The notes: generated by a model not told the origin, from the letters alone. A stretch of DNA of 64,000 bases from Acidobacteriota bacterium (GCA_021780075.1 JAJXZL010000032.1:1-64000); one strand, 5' to 3'. Shown: positions 23,986 to 32,588, counted from the first letter of the stretch. Numbers and translations: made by a program.

Positions 23986-25107
23986 ATGCGCCTGATTTTG
24001 ACGGCTGTTGCCTTTGCCATGCCCTTGTGTGCTGTTGCCGTGCCGCCCGCTGGGACTGCGGTGGCGGGCTATGTGTTTCCGCAAAAGACGATCCTGCAGC
24101 CGGGGCAGGTGGATGCGGACGGGATGACGCGGATCTATTACGCCTTCGCCAACATCAAGGATGGGCGGATGGTGGAGGGGTTTGCGCAGGACGCGGAGAA
24201 CATTCCGCAGGTGACGGCGCTTAGGCGGGAGAACTCGCAGCTTGAGGTGATGATCTCAGTGGGCGGATGGCTGTGGTCAGGCGGGTTCTCTGACGTGGCG
24301 CTGACGGCGAAGAGCAGGAAGGTGTTTATCCAGAGCGTGATGGAGTTTCTGGATCGCTATAGCCTTGACGGGCTGGATGTGGACTGGGAGTACCCTGGCA
24401 TGCCGGGCGCGGGACATGCCTTTCGCAGCGAGGACAAGGAGAACTTTACGCTGCTGCTGAAGGAGCTGCGCAAGCGGTTTGACTCGGAAGGGAAGAAGAG
24501 GCAGCGGAAACTCTATTTGACGATTGCTGCGGGGGCTTCAGATGAGTATCTGGCGCACACGGAGATGGGGAAAGTTGAGCGCTATGTGGATACGGTGAAT
24601 CTGATGACTTACGACTACTACACGCCGGGTGAGGACACGGTGACGGGGCATCATGCGCCGCTGTTTGCCAATCCTGCGGACCCGAAGCATGTATCGGCGG
24701 ATGCAACGGTGCAGGCGTTTGAGCAGGCCGGCGTGCCGGCGGGGAAGATTCTGCTGGGGATACCTTTCTATGGCAAGGTGTGGGGCGATGTGGGGGACAA
24801 GGATCATGGGCTGTTCCAGCCGGGGGTGAAGGCGCCGGGCGTGGATGCGGCGTATAGCGCGATTGAGGATACGATGCTGGGGCACGGGTTTACGCGGTAC
24901 TGGGATTCCAGCGCAAAGGTTCCTTATTTATATAGCGAAGAGAAGCGGGAATTTGTTTCGTATGAGGATGCGGAGTCGATTGGCGTGAAGTGCGACTACG
25001 TGCGGACGCATGGGCTGGGCGGGGTGATGTTCTGGAGCTACTTCAACGATCCTTCGGGCGAGCTGCTGGGGGCGATTGGCCACGGGTTGCACGAGGAATC
25101 GCAATAG
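23986..25107 (+). CDS. Glycoside hydrolase family 18 (chitinase-like), secreted
   Basis: 373 residues. A signal peptide (LILTAVAFAMPLCAVAVPPA) leads into a TIM-barrel with the GH18 signature DGLDVDWEYP at residues 128-137; Glu135 is the acid/base. LEVMISVGGW is the SxGG motif, VNLMTYDYYTP holds the substrate Tyr/Asp pair, and GGVMFWSYFNDP is the late-barrel Trp. All essential residues are present, so hydrolysis of chitin or a related GlcNAc polymer is expected. In-frame Met codons exist upstream at 23875 and 23899 but would spoil the signal peptide; no strong ribosome site is seen for any. Confidence 0.9.
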   Translation: MRLILTAVAFAMPLCAVAVPPAGTAVAGYVFPQKTILQPGQVDADGMTRIYYAFANIKDGRMVEGFAQDAENIPQVTALRRENSQLEVMISVGGWLWSGGFSDVALTAKSRKVFIQSVMEFLDRYSLDGLDVDWEYPGMPGAGHAFRSEDKENFTLLLKELRKRFDSEGKKRQRKLYLTIAAGASDEYLAHTEMGKVERYVDTVNLMTYDYYTPGEDTVTGHHAPLFANPADPKHVSADATVQAFEQAGVPAGKILLGIPFYGKVWGDVGDKDHGLFQPGVKAPGVDAAYSAIEDTMLGHGFTRYWDSSAKVPYLYSEEKREFVSYEDAESIGVKCDYVRTHGLGGVMFWSYFNDPSGELLGAIGHGLHEESQ

Positions 25108-25115
25108 GCGCGGAG

Positions 25116-26114
25116 CTACTCGCCGGGGAAGCGGACGCCGAGAGCGGTGCGGGCAGACTCAAGCAGGCGGGCCATGCCGATGGAGAGCTCGTGGGTGATT
25201 TCGGGGCTTTCCAACTGGTCGTGGCGGATGAGATCGCAGAAGTGGGCTGTCTCATAGTTGAAGCCGCCGTGGGTGAAGGGCTCATGGAGCTCGACGCGGC
25301 GGGCGTCGAGGTAGTGGACGGTGGCGCGCGTGGGGTTCCACCAGTTTTCGTGGATCATGACATAGCCGCCGGGAGCGGCGAGCAGAGCATCGCCTCGGCT
25401 GAGGAGGTCAAGGCCGGTGTGGAGCTGGGCCATGCCGCGCTCGTGCTCGGACTGGAAGAGAGCGAGGGTATCGACGCCTGCCGGACTGACGCGGCCCATG
25501 GTCTGCACGCGCTTGAGCGGGCCGAGCCAGTCGAGGGCCAGAAAAGCTTCATACGGGCCAATGCCCATGATGCCGCCACCGGCGAGCTCGGCGAAGTGGA
25601 GCGGGTAGTCGGGGGCGAGTGAAGAGTCCGCGTGGCCGGCGCGGACGTAGCCGACGGGGCCGATCGGGTCGGATTGCAGGTGCTCGCGGAGGCGGCGGTA
25701 GAGCGGGAAGAACGGTGGCTTCATGGCTTCCATGAAGAGGCGACCGTGGCTGCGGGCGGCGGCGAGGACTTCGGTTAGCTGGCGCTCGTTGAGCATGGCG
25801 GGTTTCTCACACATGACATGCTTGCCGGCGGTGAGGGCTGCGAGGCAGATTTCGGCGTGCGTGTCAGGGTGCGTGGAGACGTAGATGGCGTCGATGTTGG
25901 CGGCGGCGAGATCGTTGAGCGTGTCACAGACCTGCGGGACGTTGAAGCGCTGGGCGTAGGCGTGAGCGCGCTCCGGTGTGCGTCCCCAGACGGCGGCGAG
26001 CGAGGCGGCGGGGACGGCGGCAAGGCCCTGGGCGAAGCGCGCGCCGGCGCGTCCGGGACCGGCGACGCCCCAGCGGATGTGCTGCGGGGTTGGATTCACG
26101 TGCGAAGAGACCAT
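25116..26114 (-). CDS. Gfo/Idh/MocA family oxidoreductase
   Basis: 332 residues. The N-terminal Rossmann domain has WGVAGPGRAGARFAQGL for nucleotide binding, then IDAIYVSTHPDTHAEICLAA and the catalytic CEKPAML segment with Lys. The C-terminal alpha/beta domain resembles dehydrogenases acting on sugars, inositols or trans-dihydrodiols. The ATG at 26114 (MVSSHVNPTPQ) is preferred over a start 108 bases upstream, which would read into the repeat-bearing intergenic region. It converges on the GH18 gene, 8 bases apart. Substrate not predictable. Confidence 0.88.
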   Translation of the reverse strand: MVSSHVNPTPQHIRWGVAGPGRAGARFAQGLAAVPAASLAAVWGRTPERAHAYAQRFNVPQVCDTLNDLAAANIDAIYVSTHPDTHAEICLAALTAGKHVMCEKPAMLNERQLTEVLAAARSHGRLFMEAMKPPFFPLYRRLREHLQSDPIGPVGYVRAGHADSSLAPDYPLHFAELAGGGIMGIGPYEAFLALDWLGPLKRVQTMGRVSPAGVDTLALFQSEHERGMAQLHTGLDLLSRGDALLAAPGGYVMIHENWWNPTRATVHYLDARRVELHEPFTHGGFNYETAHFCDLIRHDQLESPEITHELSIGMARLLESARTALGVRFPGE

Positions 26115-26184
26115 CGACTCAATGTACCGCGTTGAGGTCGCGCGGGCCACAGCGACGCGAGCTTTGGCATGCGGAGTGCGGCAA

Positions 26185-26290
26185 GGAAATGATGTGCAAG
26201 CAAATTGTGGAAAACCGCACATTCTTTTTGGGGGTATAGGGGGGGTAGGGGGGGTGCCTTTTAGCCGCTAGCTCCTAGCTTCTAGCTCCT
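26185..26290. repeat. Degenerate intergenic repeat, copy C (with G tracts)
   Basis: Contains GGAAATGATGTGCAAG, tggaaaaccgcac, a T-rich block, then G5-TATA-G7-TA-G7 at 26230-26254 and a short tandem ctagctcctagcttctagc array at about 26268-26293. It parallels copy A at 4727-4815 in the same order. Confidence 0.65.
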
Positions 26291-26351
26291 AGCCGGGGTG
26301 GTTACTGGACGGAATCTGGTGCGGAGCGGGAGCTGTGGTTTGGTTTCACTT

Positions 26352-26420
26352 GCTGCAATTCCATTGTGCGGTATTGAGGGGAAATACTCTGCAAATTGGG
26401 CGGAGGAATTTTGGGGAGTG
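26352..26420. repeat. Degenerate intergenic repeat, copy D
   Basis: cattgtgcgg, then GGGGAAATACTCTGCAAATT, gggcggaggaattttgggg and gagtgg. Matches copy B and copy E in the order and spacing of motifs. Confidence 0.6.
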
Positions 26421-26508
26421 GCTGGATGGGAGTCGAGGCGAATTGACCTGGGCATGGCTGTGCATGATGGGTGGCTCTCTTCCGGGATTCATATTCAGAT
26501 GCACTTAC

Positions 26509-26568
26509 CATTGTGCGCCGGGGCGGGGAAATATTCGGCAAAACAGCGGCGCATTTTTTGGCGAGTGG
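26509..26568. repeat. Degenerate intergenic repeat, copy E
   Basis: cattgtgcgccgggg, then GGGGAAATATTCGGCAAAAC, agcggcgcattttttggc and gagtgg. It stands about 155 bases from copy D in the same orientation. Confidence 0.6.
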
Positions 26569-26871
26569 AATGAATGGGTTAGGGATGGACGCCGGACGTG
26601 GAGGTGTTGACAGCGCGTAAGTGGGACAGCCGAGGTTCGTTTGGGTTAGGCCTGGTTCGGCGAGATCACTACCCGGAGTCTGGAAGTGATTCTGAGGGGT
26701 TTTTGAACGCTCGCCGAGTTAAGGGGATTGGACTGGAGTTTCGCTATCGGATTCCGGGTTGAGATCTGTGGAATCCCCGGTCCCCAACTGCGAGGGACCG
26801 GGGGCACCCCTCATTTTTGGTTGAGAGAGGACGCTGGGATCGTGGCCACCCGCCGTCATCTGGCGCGCGTC

Positions 26872-28125
26872 CTAAGGGCCTGTTTCCCTAGGTTGCTTTT
26901 CCACCACCCCAGCGTATTTTCGACGACGGAAGTAGTCCGCGAGTTGGGAGATGCTGGTGGTTTCCGCAAAGTCCGGGTTCGATAAAAGGATAATCACAAC
27001 GCTCCGGCAAATCTGAAGAAGCGCGTTCAGGTCCTCTTCCTCAACCGAATTCTTTCCGGAATGCACAACAGACGAACGGATTCCGTAAAGGCGCTTCATT
27101 TCTTTTTCGACCTCCCACGGTTGCCATTTCGAGTTGCCTAGAAGGAACGCACAACTTTCGGCGATCTGGGCCATGATCGAGGGCGTGATTACACCTTTTT
27201 CGTTTGCACTGAAAAGCACTTCGAGCGCGATGGTGCCTTTGACGAAGGCGCTTGCGCCGTTCTGATCACCCATCGCTTGGCCCGTCCATTCCGCGCATCG
27301 TAGAACATGCCGTTCGAGTTCTGTGTTCTCGCTGGAAATCAGTTCAAACAGCCGGGAGATGGGCGCTTGTGGCTTCGAGAAATACGGATCATTGAGAGGA
27401 ATAGGTTGAAGTGCTCCGTTCCACGACGAGTTGTGTGTCATCGGGCCCTCCTCCGCAAAGACGAGACAATCTCGCAACTGCGGACCGGTGTAGTTCAGAA
27501 TGCCGACCTCGAGACGTTCAGTTCTGCGACCAATGAATACGCGGAAAACCTGTTCAAAACTATAAAAGCGAAGATTTGCGATCTCTTTGGCCCGTTCAGT
27601 GTCTCGCGCCTCGACTGTGCATTCGATGTAAACCTCATTCAATTCCTCGGGTTTGAAGGCCATCTCGATCAAGGGCGTCCGAGCTTTATCTCCGAGCAAT
27701 TGATTGCCGAATCCGATATCAAACTTCCCTAGGTTGATTGAGGGAGAACCAGGCGCAAGCATTACACCAAAAATTCGGCGAAATACCCGGAATCGGTAAA
27801 GAGGTAGATTCTTGATCTCATCCTCGAATCTCTTGGCCTCTTCGGGGGTGAATTCACTTCCGGCCAAGACCTTTTCCCGAACGAGCGGGATAAGCCTATC
27901 GAGCAGTTCCTTCAGGGACAGCGACTCTCTGACTTGAGGGCGCGTCTCGCGCAGGCATTCGAGAGCGTCTGTGAAGGAATCCACGTTCTCGCCCAGTACA
28001 CTGATTGCGGACTCTGAACCGATTCCAAACGTGCGGGAATTGATATTGCTTCCTACGGGAATGTCGCCTCGTACAAACAGCCTCACAATACCGTTAAGCT
28101 CTGATTGAATCGTGGTTCTTGGCAT
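26872..28125 (-). CDS. HEPN-domain (Apea-like) protein, unknown N-terminus
   Basis: 417 residues, soluble. Residues about 1-260 match no family I recognise. The C-terminal third looks like an Apea-like HEPN domain: helical, with ALEVLFSANEKGV and MAQIAESCAFLLG, then the motif RSSVVH (Arg350, His355), which fits the R-x(4-6)-H active site of HEPN ribonucleases. Codon use is visibly less GC-rich than neighbours, suggesting acquisition. Such proteins occur in abortive infection and other defence settings, or with unknown roles; defence is inference. The gene stands alone, about 510 bases from tRNA-Met. The ATG lacks a strong ribosome site. Confidence 0.68.
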   Translation of the reverse strand: MPRTTIQSELNGIVRLFVRGDIPVGSNINSRTFGIGSESAISVLGENVDSFTDALECLRETRPQVRESLSLKELLDRLIPLVREKVLAGSEFTPEEAKRFEDEIKNLPLYRFRVFRRIFGVMLAPGSPSINLGKFDIGFGNQLLGDKARTPLIEMAFKPEELNEVYIECTVEARDTERAKEIANLRFYSFEQVFRVFIGRRTERLEVGILNYTGPQLRDCLVFAEEGPMTHNSSWNGALQPIPLNDPYFSKPQAPISRLFELISSENTELERHVLRCAEWTGQAMGDQNGASAFVKGTIALEVLFSANEKGVITPSIMAQIAESCAFLLGNSKWQPWEVEKEMKRLYGIRSSVVHSGKNSVEEEDLNALLQICRSVVIILLSNPDFAETTSISQLADYFRRRKYAGVVEKQPRETGP

Positions 28126-28345
28126 ACCCCAAGTTTATGCCCGCTGATGGAATTGATCGGCGCGAGGTTGGGATTTGCCGGTTGTTTCTCAATTCCAACT
28201 AACGAGAGCAGGGCAAGTCACTCGTTGACCGCGATTTCCCTATCGCTTCAGCCGATAGGTCCCCGGAAACGGGTTTCAGTCAATCGACTCGTGGATTGCG
28301 TTGCAGGGCGCTTGTCGGGCGGGGTGGAGAGGGCGCAAGGCAACC

Positions 28346-28392
28346 GCGGATCTTTCGACTCCCTGCGCTGCGCTCCGGTCGCTCAAGATGAC
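28346..28392. repeat. Intergenic repeat of the gatctttcg...ctcaagatgac type, copy 1
   Basis: Begins gcggatctttcgactccc and ends gctcaagatgac. A related unit follows 60 bases later. This resembles a repeat style (ending CTCAGGATGAC) found between genes in many bacteria; origin unknown. Confidence 0.65.
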
Positions 28393-28451
28393 AGCCCGGT
28401 TTTGGTGGGGTGGCTGTGTCATCGTCAAACCGGAGATAAGAGAGAACGAAA

Positions 28452-28523
28452 GCAGATCCTTCGCTCCGCTTGCCCCAACGCGCTGCGCGCGCCGGGGCCC
28501 CAGGCTGCTCCGCTGAGGATGAC
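28452..28523. repeat. Intergenic repeat of the gatcctt...gaggatgac type, copy 2
   Basis: Begins gcagatccttcgctccgc and ends cgctgaggatgac; compared with copy 1 it has a longer GC-rich palindromic middle (cgcgctgcgcgcg, ccggggcccc). Confidence 0.65.
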
Positions 28524-28636
28524 ACCGCGCTGGGTGGGGCCGGAAGTCGTGCTCCGCTCAGGGTGGCAAGGCTTTGGATGTACGGGGGGCGGCGCGGTAG
28601 GGGCGCGGGTGCGGAGTGTGGCGTTGAGGAGACATC

Positions 28637-28713
28637 TGGTGGCGGAGGACGGGATCGAACCGTCGACCTTGGGGTTATGAATCCCACGCTCTAACCATCT
28701 GAGCTACTCCGCC
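28637..28713 (-). tRNA. tRNA-Met (CAT), elongator type
   Basis: 77 bases with encoded CCA. Acceptor GGCGGAG pairs with CTCCGCC, discriminator A. D-arm GCTCAGATGGTTAGAGC, anticodon loop TTCATAA with anticodon CAT, and T-arm GACGGTTCGATCCCGTC are all in place. The 5' GGCGGAG pair and D-arm fit elongator Met rather than initiator. Confidence 0.95.
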
Positions 28714-28838
28714 GGGAGGGAGCGGCGCGAGTGCGCCACCATATTGATGATACGGGCGGTTGGATTTGAGGTCAAACCTGCGGGGCGCGGCGGGCGGCGC
28801 GGCGATGCGCGGGGCGGCGCTGGGGTAAACTCGGCTGC

Positions 28839-29642
28839 ATGAGCAGGTTTCGTGTTGCAGGGGTGATACCGGCGCGGCTGAGTTCGACGCGGCTGGCGAG
28901 GAAGGTGCTGCGCGAGATTGCGGGGCGGCCGATGGTGGAGTGGGTGTGGCGCGCGGCGATGGCGAGCGGGCTGATGGACCCGGTGGTGGTGGCGACGGAC
29001 GCGGACGAGGTGGCGGCGGTGTGCCGGGAGCGGCGGATTCCGGTGGTGATGACGCCGGTGACGTGCCCGAGCGGGTCGGACCGCGTGCGGGAGGTGGCGC
29101 GGGAGATTGATGCGGATATTTATGTGAACATTCAGGGCGACGAGCCGACGCTGACGGGGGATTTTTTTGTGCCGCTGCTGGGGTTGTTTGAGCGGCCTGA
29201 AGTGGATGTGACCACGCTGGCGGTGCCGTGCGCGGCGGAGGAGATTGGGAATCCCAATGCGGTGAAGGTGGTGACGGCGCTGGATGGGCGGGCGCTGTAT
29301 TTCTCGCGGGCGACGATTCCGTTTGACCGCGATGGGGAGGGTTTCAAGGGGTATCGGAAGCACCTGGGGATTTATGCGTACCGGAAGGCGGCGCTGGAGC
29401 GGTTTGCGGAGTTGAAGCCTTCTCCGCTGGAGCAGGTGGAACGGCTGGAGCAGCTGAGGCTGCTGGAGAATGGGATTGCGGTGTATGTGGCGGCTGCTCC
29501 GCGGGACACGATTGGGGTGGATACGGAGGAGGATTTGGCGCGGGCGGAGAAGGTGCTGCGGGAGCGTGGAGTTCCCTCAGGGGCTAAAGCCCCCGCTATT
29601 TGCGGCGTTCATGTGCGGGCTGAAGCCCGTACCCTTCGTTGA
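28839..29642 (+). CDS. kdsB: 3-deoxy-manno-octulosonate cytidylyltransferase
   Basis: 267 residues. It activates Kdo with CTP to CMP-Kdo for lipopolysaccharide inner-core synthesis in the cytoplasm. Motifs: PARLSSTRLARKVL (residues 11-24), VATDADEVA, and VNIQGDEP, followed by YRKHLGIYAYR and PLEQVERLEQLRLLENG; all typical of KdsB. The family normally ends shortly after the D-T-x-EDL segment (VDTEEDLARAEKVL). Here the last 22 residues or so, from VPSGAKAP to the end, are encoded by a dispersed repeat that also leads into the TGA. This implies Kdo-containing LPS and a Gram-negative envelope. Confidence 0.93.
   Translation: MSRFRVAGVIPARLSSTRLARKVLREIAGRPMVEWVWRAAMASGLMDPVVVATDADEVAAVCRERRIPVVMTPVTCPSGSDRVREVAREIDADIYVNIQGDEPTLTGDFFVPLLGLFERPEVDVTTLAVPCAAEEIGNPNAVKVVTALDGRALYFSRATIPFDRDGEGFKGYRKHLGIYAYRKAALERFAELKPSPLEQVERLEQLRLLENGIAVYVAAAPRDTIGVDTEEDLARAEKVLRERGVPSGAKAPAICGVHVRAEARTLR
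29572..29638. repeat. Dispersed ggggctaaagcccc-type repeat, copy 2 (in kdsB 3' end)
   Basis: Begins ttccctcaggggctaaagcc and ends gggctgaagcccgtaccctt. It is a close copy of 22123-22191, but here it forms the last codons of kdsB. Confidence 0.82.
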
Positions 29643-29761
29643 AGCTTCTGCCTTTGGAGGGTGTCAGCAGGTTTACAGGTTCCCGGTGTACCTGCTTGCT
29701 TGTGAAGAATTTGAATTGTAAGCAAGATTCGGAGTGCGCGGTGGGGCGCGGCTGGGCGACG

Positions 29762-30862
29762 ATGGCTTGCATGAGCGCGAGTGTTGCTGTGGCAGTGAGA
29801 GATGTGAAGAGAGTAACGATCGATCCCGAAACGGCGTGGGCGCAGGTGGTGCGGCGCGATGCGGCGGCGGGATTTTTCTATGCCGTGACGACGACGGGCG
29901 TGTTTTGCAGGCCGGGGTGCGCGAGCAGGCGGCCACGGCGGGAGAATGTGCGCTTTTTTGCGACGGCGCGGGAGGCGGAGGCTGCGGGATTCAGACCGTG
30001 CCAGCGATGCAGGCCATTGTCGCCGGCGAGCGATGTGGTGGCGAAGTTGCGAGCATACATTGAGCGGAACGCAGACCGAGCGGTTGCATTGGACGAGCTG
30101 GGGCGCGTGGCGGGGATGAGTCCGTTTACGGTGCAGAGACGGTTCAAGGAGGCGATGGGAGTAAGTCCGCTTGAGTATCAGCGGGCGCTGCGCGCGGGAC
30201 GTTTGCGAGAGGCGTTGAAGCGGGGTGCGACGGTGACGGATGCGGTGTATGCGGCGGGGTTTGGGTCGGCGAGCCGGATGTATGAAGGCGCGGGGCTGGG
30301 GATGAGTCCAGCGCGGTTTGCGCAGGGCGGCAAGGGCGAGCGAATCGGGTTTACGACGGCGCGGACGGCGTTTGGGTGGATGGTGGTGGGCGCGACGGAG
30401 CGCGGGCTTTGCTGGTTGGCGCTGGCGGGAACGGCGGGCGAAGCGGAGGCGAGCTTGCGGGAGGAGTTTCCGGCTGCCACGCTGCGGCGGGATGCGTCAC
30501 TGAGAGAGCTGGTGGACGCGTCGCTGGCGAGCGTGGAGGGCAAGGCGCGGACGCAAAAGCATGCCGCACCGCAGGTGCCGCTGGATTTGCGCGGGACGGT
30601 GTTTCAACTGCGGGTGTGGCAGGCGCTGATGGAGATTCCGCGGGGCGAGACGCTGAGTTACAGCGAACTGGCGCGGGAGATGGGCGCGCCGAAGGCGACG
30701 CGCGCGGTGGCGCGGGCCTGCGCGATGAATCGCGTGGCGCTGGTTGTGCCCTGCCATCGGGTGGTGGGCGCGAGCGGATCATTGACCGGGTATCGCTGGG
30801 GCGTGGAGCGCAAGCGGCAACTGCTGGAGGCGGAGAGACGAGAGGTTGCTTCCAGCAGCTAG
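29762..30862 (+). CDS. ada: Ada bifunctional DNA repair protein / AraC-type regulator
   Basis: 366 residues. The N-terminal zinc domain has Cys49, Cys53, Cys80 and Cys83 (GVFCRPGC, FRPCQRCRP); the first accepts methyl from phosphotriesters. The middle is an AraC helix-turn-helix (DELGRVAGMSPFTVQRRFKE, VTDAVYAAGFGSASRMYE). The C-terminus is the O6-methylguanine transferase with VPCHRVVGASGSLTGYRWG, the Cys being the acceptor. It repairs alkylated DNA and in E. coli activates its own transcription. The start at 29762 is a judgement; an in-frame ATG at 29639 would add an unlikely leader. It follows kdsB by about 120 bases. Confidence 0.93.
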   Translation: MACMSASVAVAVRDVKRVTIDPETAWAQVVRRDAAAGFFYAVTTTGVFCRPGCASRRPRRENVRFFATAREAEAAGFRPCQRCRPLSPASDVVAKLRAYIERNADRAVALDELGRVAGMSPFTVQRRFKEAMGVSPLEYQRALRAGRLREALKRGATVTDAVYAAGFGSASRMYEGAGLGMSPARFAQGGKGERIGFTTARTAFGWMVVGATERGLCWLALAGTAGEAEASLREEFPAATLRRDASLRELVDASLASVEGKARTQKHAAPQVPLDLRGTVFQLRVWQALMEIPRGETLSYSELAREMGAPKATRAVARACAMNRVALVVPCHRVVGASGSLTGYRWGVERKRQLLEAERREVASSS

Positions 30863-30900
30863 CTTTTCGGTTCCAGCCACAATGCTCCGGTTTTGTGCGC

Positions 30901-32187
30901 TCAGCGGTAGGAGTCGTCGCGGTGGATGACGAATTCGGGATAGGCACCGCCGCCGAGTTCGTGGAGGTCCATGCCGATGCGCTCGCCGTCTGCTTCTACG
31001 CGGAAGGGGAGCACGCGGTTGAGGAGCCAGAACAAGAGATAGACGAGCGGCAGGATGAGTCCGAGGAGCGTGGCGACGCCGACGAGCTGGGCGATCAACT
31101 GGCCCGGCGCGGAGGAGAAGATGCCCGCGGCGATGAGTCCCCAGATGCCGCCGCCGGCGTGGACGGAGATGGCGCCGGAGGGGTCGTCGATGGAGAGAGC
31201 GAGCTCGAGGAGCTCGACGAAGACAGGGGTGATGATGCCGGCGACGATTCCTGCGAAGAGCGCTTCAAGCGGCGTGGCGATGCTGGCGCAGGCGCTGGAT
31301 GTGGCAAGTCCGGCGAGCCAGCCGTTGGCGCAGAGGCTTGCGTCTGGCTTGCCGAAGCGGATGCGGGTGATGGCGAATGTGGTGGCGAGCGCTCCGGCGG
31401 CGGAGAGCAGCGTGTCAATGGCGATGACCGGCAGCGCGGTGGGCGTGGTGTTGAGCCAGAGGATTGCTCCGGCCATGTTCCACGCGAGCCAGCCGACGAG
31501 GGCGAGCAGGCAGCCGAAAACGATATAGACAGCGTTGTGTCCGGGAATGGCTGTGGAGAGGCCTTCGCGGGGGAATTTACCTTTGCGGGGGCCGGCGATC
31601 CAGACGACGACGAATGCGCTGAAGCCGCCGAGGACATGGACGAGAGACGCGCCACCGCCGTCCAGGAAGCCCTGGCCGAGCGCGAAGTTGATGCCGAGCT
31701 GCGCGAGCCAGCCGGTGCCCCAGACCCAGTAGGCAAGGATGGGAAAGACAATGGCGGCAAGGATGGCAGCCGCGGCGGCGCCAGCGGTCAGACGCCAGCG
31801 ATCGGCTCCAGAGCCCCAGGGAATGATGACGGCGAAGGCGACGGCGAGGAATTCAAAAAGGATGCCGAGCTGCGTCTCGACGGACTCTGCGCCGAGGCCG
31901 CTGAGCGCGAAGTGACCCTGGCCGATCCAGTTCCAGGGCTTGCCGGCGATTTCAAAGAGATAGCCGGTGGGAGGGTAGGCGAAGGTTGCGCCGATGAGCG
32001 CGAAAACGATGATGGCCACGGCGACGATGACGAGGCTGCCGAGCAGCGACTGTGCCGCCGAACGCGCACGGCCAAGGCCCGTGTTGATGAGCGCCACGCC
32101 CGCAATGGCAAGCGGCGCCATGAGGAGAAGCACCAGGGTCAGAGCAAAGGCTGTTTCAGGGAAGGGAAGAGCTGCGTATGGATCCAT
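30901..32187 (-). CDS. amt: Ammonium transporter, Amt family
   Basis: 428 residues, about eleven membrane segments. It carries ammonium/ammonia across the inner membrane. The twin-histidine pore residues lie in ASLVHVLGGFSAFVVVW and in SVHAGGGIWG, and IPGHNAVYIVFG is the family signature. It diverges from the AmtB consensus (DGAGG becomes DGGGA). No glnK gene is seen next to it. The start at 32187 has GAGGAG nine bases upstream and lies 2 bases behind a very small membrane protein gene, which probably heads the operon. Confidence 0.92.
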   Translation of the reverse strand: MDPYAALPFPETAFALTLVLLLMAPLAIAGVALINTGLGRARSAAQSLLGSLVIVAVAIIVFALIGATFAYPPTGYLFEIAGKPWNWIGQGHFALSGLGAESVETQLGILFEFLAVAFAVIIPWGSGADRWRLTAGAAAAAILAAIVFPILAYWVWGTGWLAQLGINFALGQGFLDGGGASLVHVLGGFSAFVVVWIAGPRKGKFPREGLSTAIPGHNAVYIVFGCLLALVGWLAWNMAGAILWLNTTPTALPVIAIDTLLSAAGALATTFAITRIRFGKPDASLCANGWLAGLATSSACASIATPLEALFAGIVAGIITPVFVELLELALSIDDPSGAISVHAGGGIWGLIAAGIFSSAPGQLIAQLVGVATLLGLILPLVYLLFWLLNRVLPFRVEADGERIGMDLHELGGGAYPEFVIHRDDSYR

Positions 32188-32189
32188 GG

Positions 32190-32366
32190 CTACTTTTCTC
32201 CTCGGTTCGCCAGATGGGCGCGGACGGCGACGGTAAGGCCGATTAATTCGACGAGCAGGCCTGAGAGCACAAAGGCCGCGCGGGGGGCGGTGGAGGAAAA
32301 CAGCACGATGGCTGCAACAGAGAGGAAGAATCCCGCTGGCATGACCAGCAGTCCGGCGTTTTTCAT
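32190..32366 (-). CDS. 58-residue small membrane protein upstream of amt
   Basis: Begins MKNAGLLVMPAGFFLSVAAI and continues with a second hydrophobic stretch (FVLSGLLVELIGLTVAVRA), ending in NRGEK. Two membrane helices are evident. AAGGG lies upstream of the ATG, and the stop codon stands 2 bases before the amt ATG, whose ribosome site GAGGAG is inside this gene. It is therefore probably translated, coupled to amt. The family is unknown to me; a role in Amt assembly or regulation is only a guess. Confidence 0.65.
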   Translation of the reverse strand: MKNAGLLVMPAGFFLSVAAIVLFSSTAPRAAFVLSGLLVELIGLTVAVRAHLANRGEK

Positions 32367-32588
32367 GGCCCTACCCTTTCAAACTTGCATTTGATGGATG
32401 ACCGCTCTCCAGACTCGTGTCGATAACTTACATAAGAATTTTGTGACGGAGCGCAACTGGCTGAAACGTCCTTATGAATTCTAAAGCATCCGAAGGTTAG
32501 GATTGGGCAAACGGTCGCGGTGGCGGTGTGCATCAGCACTGCGGGCTGCGTCCCTGCTGCTTTCCCACTTTAATTGGAGGTCTTCATC

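Larger units (their letters stand above)
26115..26871. other. Intergenic region with three degenerate repeats
   Basis: About 750 bases without a supported gene. Repeat copies C, D and E occupy roughly 26185-26568; the remainder (about 26580-26871) shows no feature I can defend. The region lies upstream of the Gfo/Idh/MocA gene and behind the HEPN-type gene, so it should include the promoter of the former. Confidence 0.6.
28126..28636. other. Intergenic region between the HEPN gene and tRNA-Met
   Basis: About 510 bases with no supported gene. The left third should carry the HEPN gene promoter; the rest holds two copies of a gatcctt-type intergenic repeat (28346-28392 and 28452-28523). A few longer open frames here come from high GC. 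Confidence 0.6.

Noticed and set aside
26268-26295. The short tandem ctagctcctagc array as a CRISPR or satellite
   Set aside because: Only about three 9-base units; no spacers, no cas genes, and it is part of the repeat family tail.
30376-32394. A 672-codon open frame on the plus strand through ada and amt
   Set aside because: Very Gly/Glu/Asp-rich shadow of the amt coding strand; the amt protein is clearly real.
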